This document shows positions 41,577 to 49,769 of a stretch of 64,000 bases of DNA, in pieces. The stretch's first letter is position 1. The number at the start of each line of letters is the position of its first letter. The translations under genes were made by a program, and so were the position numbers. The notes under the pieces were generated by a model. It saw only the letters and a list, made by a program, of their open reading frames with translations, made no database searches and was not told the origin of the DNA. Origin of the DNA: Herbaspirillum sp. SJZ107 (lineage in GTDB: Bacteria > Pseudomonadota > Gammaproteobacteria > Burkholderiales > Burkholderiaceae_D); NCBI RefSeq assembly GCF_006715485.1, contig NZ_VFNH01000003.1, forward strand, positions 124,001 to 188,000, read 5' to 3'.

Positions 41577-43523
41577 ATGAATACCCGATTCTTCGTCCTG
41601 CCCCTGCTGGCGGCATGCGCATCCGCGCACGCCGCCGATCCCGGTTTCGCACGCGTCTTCAGCGACCACGCGGTGCTGCAGCGCGACCAGCCGATCACCG
41701 TCTGGGGCACGGCCGATGCCGGACAGGCGCTGACGCTGACGCTGAACGGCCGCAGCGTCAGCGGCAAGGCGGACAAGAACGGCAAATGGCGCCTGCAGCT
41801 GCCGGCCATGCCCGCGGGCGGTCCCTACACCCTGGACCTGGCTGCGGCAGGGTCGGCGGCCAGCCTCAAGGACATCATGGTCGGCGACGTCTACCTGTGC
41901 TCCGGCCAGTCGAACATGGAATTCGCGGTGCGCAACGCGACCAATGCCTGGGCCACCACCAACAACTCGGCCAACCCACGCCTGCGCTTCCTGAACGTCG
42001 AAAAGTCGAGCGCCCTCGTCCCGCAGGATGAGCTCAAGCAGCCGGCCGCCTGGAAGGTGGCGGGACCCGACACCATCGGCGACGCTTCCGCCGTGTGCTA
42101 CTTCATGGCGCGCTCGCTGCAGCAGCGCTACGCGGTGCCGATCGGCTTCATCAACGCCAGCTGGGGCGGCACCACGATCCAGGGCTGGATCGGGCGCGAC
42201 TCGCTGCGTACCCTGCCGGCCTACACCGCGGGCGCCGACCTGGTGCAGGAACTCGCCACCCACCCGGCGCGCGCCATGCAGCGCGAGGACAAGCGCGTCG
42301 AAGCCTGGTGGGATGCACACGATCCGTCCGCCGCGCGCGAGCGCGCCTTCAAGGCGCCCGGCTTCGACGACAGCGCCTGGCCGCAGCTGACGCCGGCCGG
42401 TTCGTGGAAGGACAGCGGCATCGCCGCCTTCAAGGATTTCGACGGCGTCGCCTGGTTCCGCACCACGGTCGAGCTGACCGAAGCCCAGGCCAGGAGCGCC
42501 AACGCGCTGCAGCTCGGCCCGGTCGAGACCTACGACACCGCCTGGGTCAACGGCGTGCGCGTGGGCGGCGGCAGCACCGGCTGGGCGTGGCGCGACTATC
42601 CGGTCCAGCCGGGCGTGTTCAAGCCCGGACGCAACGTGATCGCGCTGCGCGTGCTGAGCGGCGGCAGTGCCGGCGGCCTGACCGGCCAGCCGGCCACCCG
42701 CGGCGTGCGCACGGCGGACGGCCAGCTCGTCGCGCTGTCGGCGGCGTGGAAGTACCGCCTCGGCACCCCGCTCAAGGGCCAGTCGGTGGCGCCGTCGCCG
42801 TGGGACGTGCCGACCAGCTTCACCACGCTGTACAACGGCATGCTCGCGCCGCTGGCCGGCTACAAGTTCAAGCTGGCGGCCTGGTACCAGGGCGAATCGA
42901 ATGCCGGGGCCGGCGAAGAATACCGCACGCTGCTGCCGCTCCTGATGCGCGACTGGCGGCGCGGGTTCGGCCAGGCCGACCTGCCCTTCCTCATCGTGCA
43001 GCTGCCCGGCTACGGCGCCGCGCCGAAGTCACCCGGCAATTCGGGCTGGGCCGAACTGCGCGAGGCCGAGGCCATGACCGTCAAGAACGATGCGCATGCC
43101 GCCCTGGCGGTCACGCTCGACCTCGGCGACCGTTTCGACATCCACCCGACCCAGAAGACCATCGTCGGCGACCGCCTGGCACGCGCCGCGCGTGTCGTGG
43201 CCTATGGCGACAAGGATATCGCCCCGGGCGGGCCGGAAGCAGTGGCGGCGACGCGCGAAGGCGGCGACATCGTGGTCGCCTTCCGCCAGACCAACGGCGG
43301 CCTGCTCACCTATGCGTCGAATCGCGCGATCGGCTTCGAGACCTGCGCCGGCGCGGTCTGCACCTATGCCGATGCCGTCGTCGCCGGAGACCGGGTGGTG
43401 CTGAAGGGCGCCAACGCGGCGGGCGTGACGCAGGTGCGCTATGCCTGGGCCGACGCGCCTTTCGTCAACCTGTTCGGCGCCGACGATGTGCCGGCGGCGC
43501 CGTTCCGCATGGACGTCAAGTGA
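41577..43523 (+). CDS. Sialate O-acetylesterase-type SGNH hydrolase, exported
   Basis: The 648-residue product has a signal peptide (FFVLPLLAACASAHAA), a beta domain, the SGNH nucleophile in YLCSGQSNMEFAV (Ser ~109), FINASWGGTTIQGW, an inserted jelly-roll galactose-binding-like domain (~230-380), and the catalytic Asp-His pair in DRFDIHPTQKTIVGDRLA (~521). It removes O-acetyl groups from sugars; in soil bacteria such enzymes act on acetylated xylan or pectin fragments as often as on sialic acid. AAAGGAG precedes the start. It is divergent from the GH3 gene with a shared regulatory region. Confidence 0.92.
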   Translation: MNTRFFVLPLLAACASAHAADPGFARVFSDHAVLQRDQPITVWGTADAGQALTLTLNGRSVSGKADKNGKWRLQLPAMPAGGPYTLDLAAAGSAASLKDIMVGDVYLCSGQSNMEFAVRNATNAWATTNNSANPRLRFLNVEKSSALVPQDELKQPAAWKVAGPDTIGDASAVCYFMARSLQQRYAVPIGFINASWGGTTIQGWIGRDSLRTLPAYTAGADLVQELATHPARAMQREDKRVEAWWDAHDPSAARERAFKAPGFDDSAWPQLTPAGSWKDSGIAAFKDFDGVAWFRTTVELTEAQARSANALQLGPVETYDTAWVNGVRVGGGSTGWAWRDYPVQPGVFKPGRNVIALRVLSGGSAGGLTGQPATRGVRTADGQLVALSAAWKYRLGTPLKGQSVAPSPWDVPTSFTTLYNGMLAPLAGYKFKLAAWYQGESNAGAGEEYRTLLPLLMRDWRRGFGQADLPFLIVQLPGYGAAPKSPGNSGWAELREAEAMTVKNDAHAALAVTLDLGDRFDIHPTQKTIVGDRLARAARVVAYGDKDIAPGGPEAVAATREGGDIVVAFRQTNGGLLTYASNRAIGFETCAGAVCTYADAVVAGDRVVLKGANAAGVTQVRYAWADAPFVNLFGADDVPAAPFRMDVK

Positions 43524-43563
43524 GCCTATACTCCCCGCATACCATCACCATCGGGGAGAGAAC

Positions 43564-44724
43564 ATGACACTGAACCGCCGCGGCTTCCTGGGCGCCGTAC
43601 CGATCGCTTCGCTGGCACTGGCATCGAGCCGCACGCAGGCGCAATACGCAGCTGCGCCGGTAGCGGCAGCGGCGCCCATCAGCGACTACGACACGCTGGT
43701 GCAGCTGTCCGGCGACGCCCTGCCGCGCAATCCGATGGCGGAGCCGGCGCGCCTGCAGGCGCTGCTGGACAAGCATGCGAAACCGGTGGATGGCTACCTG
43801 GCCGGGGGTGCGGTGGCCGAACTGGAAGCCAAATTTTCCGCCCTGCTCGGCAAGGAAGACACGGTGTTCATGCCGACCGGGACCCTGGCCAACCACCTCG
43901 CCCTGCGCCTGCTGTGCGGCGAAGCGAAGCACGCGCTGGTGCAGCAGGAAAGCCACGTCTACCGCGACGAGTCGAACACGGTGACCACCCTCAGCGGCAT
44001 TAACCTGGTGCCGCTGGCGCCGGGGCGGGCCGCACCCACGCTGGATGAAGTCGGCGCCGCGATCGAGCGCGCCGAGGTCGGGCCGTATCCGATCAAGGTC
44101 GGCGCCATCGCGCTGGAAAGCCCGGTGCGGCGGGCGCAAGGTGCCACGTTGTCCCCCTCGCTGGTGGCCGATATCGCCAGACTCGCGCGTGCGAAGAACA
44201 TCCGGCTGCACCTGGACGGCGCCCGCCTGCTGCTCATGAGCGGCATGCCGGGCTTCGGCGTGCAGCCGTATTGCGCGCACTTCGATACGGTCTACGTCTC
44301 GCTGTATAAATACCTGGGGGCGCCGTTCGGCGGCGTGCTGTCCGGCCCGAAGCCCTTGATGGCAAAGGCGCGCGAGCTGCGCCATATCTTCGGCGGGACG
44401 ATCTACCACGGCTGGCAGGCGGCGCTGCCGGCGCTCGATGCGCTGGACGGCGTGGAGGCCCGCTTCGCCAGCGTGCGCGCGGCCGGCGACAAGCTGCTGG
44501 CGGCGCTAGAGCGTACTTCCGGTTTCAAGGTGCAGCGGATCGACAAGGGCAGCAACCTCGTCACGCTGGAGATTGCGCCGGCACGCCTGGCGGGGCTGGA
44601 AGCCCGGCTGCAGCAGGCCAATGTGCGGATCGGGAAGGTGAACGAGGGCAAGGTACAGCTGGGCTTCAACGAATCGATCCTGCGCCGGGATACCGCTTAC
44701 CTGTTGAAAGCACTGGCTGGATGA
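43564..44724 (+). CDS. Threonine-aldolase-like PLP enzyme with Tat signal
   Basis: The 386-residue product starts with a twin-arginine signal (MTLNRRGFLGAVPIASLALA, cleavage near RTQA), then a full fold-type I PLP domain of the threonine aldolase / beta-eliminating lyase family: DTVFMPTGTLANHLALRL (PLP phosphate loop), LALESPVRR, IRLHLDGARLLL (Asp to PLP N1) and the Schiff-base Lys in VSLYKYLGAPFGGVL. Cytoplasmic members cleave threonine to glycine and acetaldehyde. Folding with a cofactor before export explains the Tat route. It follows the acetylesterase by 40 bp on the same strand and may share its message. Confidence 0.9.
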   Translation: MTLNRRGFLGAVPIASLALASSRTQAQYAAAPVAAAAPISDYDTLVQLSGDALPRNPMAEPARLQALLDKHAKPVDGYLAGGAVAELEAKFSALLGKEDTVFMPTGTLANHLALRLLCGEAKHALVQQESHVYRDESNTVTTLSGINLVPLAPGRAAPTLDEVGAAIERAEVGPYPIKVGAIALESPVRRAQGATLSPSLVADIARLARAKNIRLHLDGARLLLMSGMPGFGVQPYCAHFDTVYVSLYKYLGAPFGGVLSGPKPLMAKARELRHIFGGTIYHGWQAALPALDALDGVEARFASVRAAGDKLLAALERTSGFKVQRIDKGSNLVTLEIAPARLAGLEARLQQANVRIGKVNEGKVQLGFNESILRRDTAYLLKALAG

Positions 44725-44751
44725 TGATGTAAGGAAGCTGTCAGTCGGAAA

Positions 44752-44770
44752 TATTTACATTCGGTAAATA
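44752..44770. promoter_or_regulatory. Inverted repeat TATTTAC-N5-GTAAATA, enhancer candidate
   Basis: Perfect 7-bp arms with a 5-bp spacer lie ~85 bp before the expected transcription start of the PEP-CTERM genes, the position of an upstream activator site for a sigma-54 activator. Confidence 0.5.
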
Positions 44771-44819
44771 CATGGTGCATACCCGGAGTTAAGCCACTGT
44801 TAATAAAGAACAATTTCTT

Positions 44820-44835
44820 TGTGGCATAGCAATTG
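44820..44835 (+). promoter_or_regulatory. Sigma-54 (-24/-12) promoter of the PEP-CTERM gene pair
   Basis: TGGCAT-AGCAA-TTGCT fits the RpoN consensus TGGCAC-N5-TTGCW with one mismatch and the obligatory 10-nt spacing between GG (44821-44822) and GC (44833-44834). The expected start is ~44847, giving a ~27-nt leader to the ATG at 44874 that includes AAAGGGG. Confidence 0.75.
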
Positions 44836-44873
44836 CTACTTATGGGAAACCACAAACGACAAAGGGGTGTTCC

Positions 44874-45467
44874 ATGTTCCGGTTTCAATCTTCCAGGTTT
44901 CTGAAGCTCGCAGTTGCCGCCGCCGCCTTCGTTTCGCATGCCGCATTTGCGGCGCCGGTCGACATTTCCGGCGCGCTGACCGCATCGGACCCGACCTACA
45001 ACCGGCCGTTCACGCTGAGCGCGCTGAGCACCATCGGGACCAATGTCGCCTATGACCTCTACGGCTTCCATGTGAGCGCCACCGGGACGTATTCGATCGA
45101 GGTAACGGCGTTCGGCGGACCGAGTGCCGATACGTTCCTCGCCCTGTACCGGGGCGCCTTCAATCCCGCCTCCCCGTTGACCAACCTCGTGCAGGTCGAT
45201 GACGACAGCGGCACCGGTTTGCTGTCCCTGCTGACCAGCTCGCTGCAAGCCGACACCCAGTATTTCGTCGCGCTCTCTTCCTACGGGAACGGCCAGTACG
45301 GCAGCTACACGGGCCGTTTCAACACGGTTTCCGGCGGCGGCCAGGTGATCCTCGGCGCCCTCGACGTGCCCGGCACGCCGGGCCAGGTGCCGGAACCGGC
45401 CACGCTGGCCCTGCTGCCGCTCGCGCTGGCAGGCATGACGCTGGCGCGCCGCCGCAAGCGCGCCTGA
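44874..45467 (+). CDS. PEP-CTERM sorting domain protein, copy 1
   Basis: The 197-residue exported protein has a signal peptide ending SHAAFAAPV, a beta-sandwich body (DISGALTASDPTYNRPFTLS, DTFLALYRGAFNPASPLTNL, a bacterial pre-peptidase C-terminal-like fold) and a PEP-CTERM tail: VPEPATLALLPLALAGMTLA followed by RRRKRA. Such tails are recognised by exosortase at the inner membrane for export to the cell surface or matrix. The exosortase gene is not in the window. The gene lies behind a sigma-54 promoter and has a close copy 36 bp downstream. Confidence 0.93.
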   Translation: MFRFQSSRFLKLAVAAAAFVSHAAFAAPVDISGALTASDPTYNRPFTLSALSTIGTNVAYDLYGFHVSATGTYSIEVTAFGGPSADTFLALYRGAFNPASPLTNLVQVDDDSGTGLLSLLTSSLQADTQYFVALSSYGNGQYGSYTGRFNTVSGGGQVILGALDVPGTPGQVPEPATLALLPLALAGMTLARRRKRA

Positions 45468-45503
45468 GCATCAACACATAACCACAACCAAAAGGGGTGT
45501 TCC

Positions 45504-46094
45504 ATGTTTCGCTTCCAGTCCTCCAGGTTCCTCAAGCTCGCAGTCGCCGCCATCGCGTTCGTTTCGCATGCCGCCTTCGCGGCGCCGGTCAACTTTTCCG
45601 GCGAGCTGACCGCTTCCGACCCGAAGTTCAACCGTCCGCTCTCGCTGACCACGCTCAGTGGGGTCGGCACCAACGTCGCCTACGACGTCTACGGCTTCCA
45701 TGTCACTGCCAACGGTACGTATTCGGTGGAATCGACGTCCTTCAGCGCGCCAGGATCGGATACCTTCCTGTACCTGTACAGGGGCGCGTTCAATCCTGCC
45801 GCTCCGCTGACCAACTTACTGGCACTGGATGACGACAGTGGCGCCGGCGCACTGTCATTGATCAACAGCGCACTGCTCGCCAACACGCAGTACTACCTCG
45901 TTTTCGCGGCGTACTACAACGGCGACTTTGGCACGTACACGGGCGTGTTCAATACGGCTGCCGGCAGCGGCCAGGTCATCCTCGACGTGCCCGTTACGCC
46001 CGGTACGCCGGGCCAGGTGCCGGAACCGGCCACGCTGGCCCTGCTGCCGCTGGCGCTGGCGGGCATGACGCTGGCACGGCGCCGCCGCGGCTGA
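45504..46094 (+). CDS. PEP-CTERM sorting domain protein, copy 2
   Basis: This 196-residue protein is a close paralogue of the previous one, colinear over its full length with the same signal peptide, body and VPEPATLALLPLALAGMTLA tail ending RRRRG. Even the leader (AAAAGGGGTGTTCC before ATG) is duplicated, but the -24/-12 promoter is not, so both genes are probably on one transcript. A bidirectional terminator follows 33 bp after the stop. Confidence 0.93.
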   Translation: MFRFQSSRFLKLAVAAIAFVSHAAFAAPVNFSGELTASDPKFNRPLSLTTLSGVGTNVAYDVYGFHVTANGTYSVESTSFSAPGSDTFLYLYRGAFNPAAPLTNLLALDDDSGAGALSLINSALLANTQYYLVFAAYYNGDFGTYTGVFNTAAGSGQVILDVPVTPGTPGQVPEPATLALLPLALAGMTLARRRRG

Positions 46095-46126
46095 ACGCTG
46101 CCCGAACGCTGCCCGAGCGCCAAAAC

Positions 46127-46162
46127 AAACGGCCGGTGTTCCTGCGAACACCGGCCGTTTTT
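46127..46162. terminator. Bidirectional terminator between PEP-CTERM pair and SMC operon
   Basis: A perfect 14-bp stem, AAACGGCCGGTGTT (46127-46140) and its complement (46147-46160), with a 6-nt loop is followed by T residues on the plus strand and by GTTTGTTTTG on the minus strand. Confidence 0.9.
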
Positions 46163-46188
46163 CATGCATCGTCTTCAGGGCAGAGAGC

Positions 46189-49017
46189 TCAAGCCGCCTG
46201 CGCCACCTTCTTTTCCGCCCTCCTCTGCAGCACGAAGATCGGCTGCGCCCACTGGCTGTCCTTCTTCTTCTTGCTGGTAATGAGGGTCAGGTCCGACGGA
46301 TCGTAGACGTCGGTATTGTGCGTCAGCGGCGTCGTCATCAGGTACTGGGCGTCGGTATTCTTGAGGAACTCGCCGACCAGCTGGATGTTGCGGATGTCCA
46401 GGTGGGCGAAGGGTTCGTCGATGAACACGAAGCCGCCCGAGCCTTCTTCCGATTTCAACAGGCCGATCAGGAGCACCAGCGACTTCATCACCTGCTGGCC
46501 GCCGGACGCCTCGCCGTCGTTCATGCCGATCTGGCCCTTGCCGTCGAACTTGAAGCGCACGTGCAGGCCGGCCTGGGCCAGCTGGATGTCGTCGTTCTCG
46601 AGGCGCACCGGGTCGACGTTGACTTCGATGTTGGCCAATTCTCCCAGCTCCTTGATGTTCTTGGAGTAGGTCTTGATCGTATAGCGCAGGCGCTCGATGT
46701 AGGCGCCGCGCGCGTTGTCCGTGGCCTCGATCGCGCGGTTGTTCTGGTAGCGGCGCTCTTCGGTCTCGAGCTGGCGGCCGGACAGCTGGTCGTTCAGGCG
46801 CGCGTACTGGTCGATCACGGTAGGGTCGATTTCCCAGTCGGCGCGCGCCAGCGAGTGATCCAGCGAGCCGACGCGCAGCTTGACCTGGTGCGCATTGTGG
46901 TGGCTGGCCACCAGCGCGGCCCGCTGCTGCGGATTGCGCCAGCTCTTGGGCACGTGGCGCCAGTCGCGCCGCAGCGCCAGCAGGTCGCGCGCGTGTTCGC
47001 TGCGCTGGTCGATCTGGCGGCGGTGGTTCAGGCGCATGCCCGCTTCCGCTTCCGACAGCGCCATGCGCGCGTTCTGCCACACGGTGTCAGCGCGGGTGCG
47101 GGTCACGGTGGCGTTCTTGATCAGGACCTGCAGCTCGCCCAGGCGCGCGCCGACCTGCAGGCGCTCGGCCCGCAAAGGCTCCAGCGCGCGCACGGCTTCC
47201 TCGAATTCAGCCTGGCGCGCCGCCAGTTCCTTGGCAGCGTCGACGCCGGCGATGCGCACGCGCAGCGCCGACACTTCGGCCGCCAGCTTGCTGATGGCGA
47301 GGGTCAGCGTGTCTTCCTGCGCCTCCAGGCTCGGCAGCAGCTTCTGGATCGCTTCCAGGCGCTGGGTTTTACCGGCGGCGCCGAAGCGGTAGCGCGAGGG
47401 CTCGACGAACAGCGAGCGTCCGCCGCGCCGTTCGCGGTGATAGGCGTCCGGCGTGATCCACTCGTCCGAGTCGCTCTTGAAGCCGGCATCGACCGACTCC
47501 ACGCGCTCGATGCGCTCGAGCTGGTCGATCAGCCAGCCCGGCGCCGCGCTGGAAAAGCGCACCACCGACAGCAGGGTATCGTCCTTGACCACCGGCGCGT
47601 CGACGCAATCCGGCACGATGAAGTGGCGGTACCTTTCTTTTTCGGCCAGTTTGTAGGCAGCCGGCGCATCCTTGGCGCGTTCCAGCAGCACCACCGACGC
47701 ATAGCCGCCCAGCACACCCTCGACCGCGCCCTGCCACTTCGGATCGGTCACTTCGACGATGTCCGACAGCATGGCGTGCGGGATGCCGGCGTCACGCAAG
47801 GCGCGGCGCATCTGGCGCTGGGCTTCCGGCTCGGGCATGGTGGTCTTGCCCTGCAGCGCCGAGATGGTCGACATCTCGCCGGCGATGCGGGTCGACAGCG
47901 CCTCGCGTTCCTGGCGTTTCTTCTGCAGCTCGGCTTCTTTCGCTTGCAGCTGGGTCGCCACTTCGGCAATGTCGGCACCCGAATCCGCCGCCAGCTTCTG
48001 CAGGCGTTCCTTCTGCTCGAGCAGGCTTTCCAGCGGCTTCAGTTTGCCGTTCAACCCGGTCAGGCGGCCGGCCAGTTCGCCGGCTTCCTTTTCCAGCGCG
48101 ACTTCCTGCTGCTGGGCCTCGGTCAGCGCGCGCTGCTGGGCCGACAGCTGATTGCGCTTTTCGGCCAGCTGCGAGTCGGCCTGGGCCAAGGGTTTGCGCG
48201 CTTCGCGCAGCTGGCGGCTGACGTTGCCCGCCTTTTCGCGCGCCTCGTGGTATTCCAGGCTGGGCAGCACTTCCTCGACCAGGGTCTTGCGCTCCTTGTT
48301 CAGGCCTTCCCACTGGTGGTAGTTGGCGACGCGCAGGCGCAAGCCTTCGAGGTTGGTGCGCGACGCTTCCAGCTCGGCCTCGAAGCGTTTCAGTTCGCTT
48401 TCGGTGTCGCGCTGGTGGCGCTTGGCTTCGTCGTAGGCGTCCAGCACTTCCTTGTCGCCGAACACCTGGAACACCAGGTCCAGCAGCTGGCGCGGCGAGT
48501 ACTCGCACAGCTTATCGGTCTCGCCCTGCTCCAGCGCCAGCACCTTCGACATCGCCGGCGACAGGCCAGCTGAAGCTAAGCGCTTCCGGTAGTTCTCGAC
48601 GCCGAGCCAGTCGGTGGCTTCGGTGACTTCCTCGATCTCGATATTCCCGGGGCGCATCAGGTACTGGCGCTTCCAGTCGCCGCCGTTCTTCTGCACCTGG
48701 CAGAACAGCGTGACTTCGTCGTCGCTGAAGAAGCCGGAATGGCGGAACGGGCGGTTCGACAGCTGGCGCCCGCTCGGCTTGTTGTCGACCACGGCGCGCA
48801 GCCAGGCGCTCTGCTGGCCGGAGTGGCGCGCATAGTGCTTATAGGTGCGGCCCATCGAGCAATCGAGGCCGAACAGGGTGCGCATCGCATCCAGCAGCGT
48901 GGTCTTGCCGGAGCCGTTCTGGCCGGCGATGGTGATGATCTTGGCGTCGAGCGGGATGTTCTTGATCCGCTGCCAGTAGTCCCAGTGGACCAGCTCGAGA
49001 GATTTAATGTGGAACAT
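46189..49017 (-). CDS. SMC/MukB-like ATPase (MksB/JetC-type)
   Basis: The 942-residue product is an SMC-like ATPase. Walker A is GQNGSGKTT (32-40); a long coiled coil runs ~210-390; a small hinge-like domain follows (SDIVEVTDPKWQGAVEGVLG); a second coiled coil runs ~560-720; the C-terminal head has the signature EASGGQQVMKSLVLL and Walker B FVFIDEPFAHLD. At 942 residues it is shorter than MukB (1486) and in the range of MksB. Such proteins extrude DNA loops with a kleisin and a KITE subunit, which the two upstream co-transcribed genes seem to encode. It starts 8 nt after the KITE-like gene. Confidence 0.85.
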   Translation of the reverse strand: MFHIKSLELVHWDYWQRIKNIPLDAKIITIAGQNGSGKTTLLDAMRTLFGLDCSMGRTYKHYARHSGQQSAWLRAVVDNKPSGRQLSNRPFRHSGFFSDDEVTLFCQVQKNGGDWKRQYLMRPGNIEIEEVTEATDWLGVENYRKRLASAGLSPAMSKVLALEQGETDKLCEYSPRQLLDLVFQVFGDKEVLDAYDEAKRHQRDTESELKRFEAELEASRTNLEGLRLRVANYHQWEGLNKERKTLVEEVLPSLEYHEAREKAGNVSRQLREARKPLAQADSQLAEKRNQLSAQQRALTEAQQQEVALEKEAGELAGRLTGLNGKLKPLESLLEQKERLQKLAADSGADIAEVATQLQAKEAELQKKRQEREALSTRIAGEMSTISALQGKTTMPEPEAQRQMRRALRDAGIPHAMLSDIVEVTDPKWQGAVEGVLGGYASVVLLERAKDAPAAYKLAEKERYRHFIVPDCVDAPVVKDDTLLSVVRFSSAAPGWLIDQLERIERVESVDAGFKSDSDEWITPDAYHRERRGGRSLFVEPSRYRFGAAGKTQRLEAIQKLLPSLEAQEDTLTLAISKLAAEVSALRVRIAGVDAAKELAARQAEFEEAVRALEPLRAERLQVGARLGELQVLIKNATVTRTRADTVWQNARMALSEAEAGMRLNHRRQIDQRSEHARDLLALRRDWRHVPKSWRNPQQRAALVASHHNAHQVKLRVGSLDHSLARADWEIDPTVIDQYARLNDQLSGRQLETEERRYQNNRAIEATDNARGAYIERLRYTIKTYSKNIKELGELANIEVNVDPVRLENDDIQLAQAGLHVRFKFDGKGQIGMNDGEASGGQQVMKSLVLLIGLLKSEEGSGGFVFIDEPFAHLDIRNIQLVGEFLKNTDAQYLMTTPLTHNTDVYDPSDLTLITSKKKKDSQWAQPIFVLQRRAEKKVAQAA

Positions 49018-49025
49018 GCGGGTCT

Positions 49026-49769
49026 TTACGCTTGAGTATCGGGTGCGGCGGTATCGGCCGGCGCATCGGTCACGGCGGGTTCAGCCACTGCGGGCTCTGC
49101 ATCGTTGGCCGCTTCATTGACCGGACGGCGGCGCGCCACCGCCAGCGGCGCGCGCTTGAACACCTCGGCCAGCGCGCCGTTGATGATGCGTTCCTTGAGC
49201 AGGTCGGTGTCCATCAGGAGGTCGAGCAGCGGACCTTCCAGCACCACGTCGCCGCGGCGCTCGATGAAACCGAGCTTCGACAGCAGGCCGAGGTTCATGT
49301 CCATGCGCGTCTTCTTGCCGAGCTTGTCGCCGAAGTCGGCCAGCAGCGCGGTGTAGGAGATGCCGATCGAGGTGTCTTCGGCGCGCGGGATCGGCGCGTC
49401 CTTGTCGAACATGTCGGACTGGTCGACGTCGATCGCCTGGTGGGTTTCCTGTCTCTGGCGCTTGGGCAGGATGATCTGCGCCCACAGCACCACCAGCAGC
49501 GCCACGCCGTCGCGCGTCAGGCCGAAGTTGTTGTTCTGCCAGATGTCCTTGGCGCCGAAGATCTTCGGTTCGACGTTGCGGTGCAGCGCCAGCGTGACGT
49601 GGTCCGCATACACGTTGTCGATCAGCTTCAGGCCGGATTCCAGCAGGCGCTTGTCGACTTCGGCGCGGAACAGGTCGTCGGACAGCGCGCGCTTGACCAT
49701 CTTGTCGTCGCGGCGCAGGGTCTGGTGCGTGAGCAGGCGCGCGATCAGGATTTGGGCGTCGTCATTCAT
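49026..49769 (-). CDS. MksE/JetB-like KITE subunit candidate (DUF4194-like)
   Basis: The 247-residue protein has two winged-helix-like units: ILIARLLTHQTLRRDDKMVK...RLLESGLKLIDNVYADHVTL, and ISYTALLADFGDKLGKKTRM followed by NLGLLSKLGFIERRGDVVLE. A 30-residue disordered Ala/Pro/Asp tail closes it. The size, tandem winged helices and position between a kleisin-like and an SMC-like gene fit MukE/MksE/JetB. It overlaps the kleisin-like gene by 8 nt. Family identity is by layout and motif, not by search. Confidence 0.7.
   Translation of the reverse strand: MNDDAQILIARLLTHQTLRRDDKMVKRALSDDLFRAEVDKRLLESGLKLIDNVYADHVTLALHRNVEPKIFGAKDIWQNNNFGLTRDGVALLVVLWAQIILPKRQRQETHQAIDVDQSDMFDKDAPIPRAEDTSIGISYTALLADFGDKLGKKTRMDMNLGLLSKLGFIERRGDVVLEGPLLDLLMDTDLLKERIINGALAEVFKRAPLAVARRRPVNEAANDAEPAVAEPAVTDAPADTAAPDTQA

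Noticed and set aside
46318..48573. 751-codon plus-strand frame inside the SMC-like gene
   Set aside because: Antisense to a gene with clear Walker and signature motifs; no start signal.
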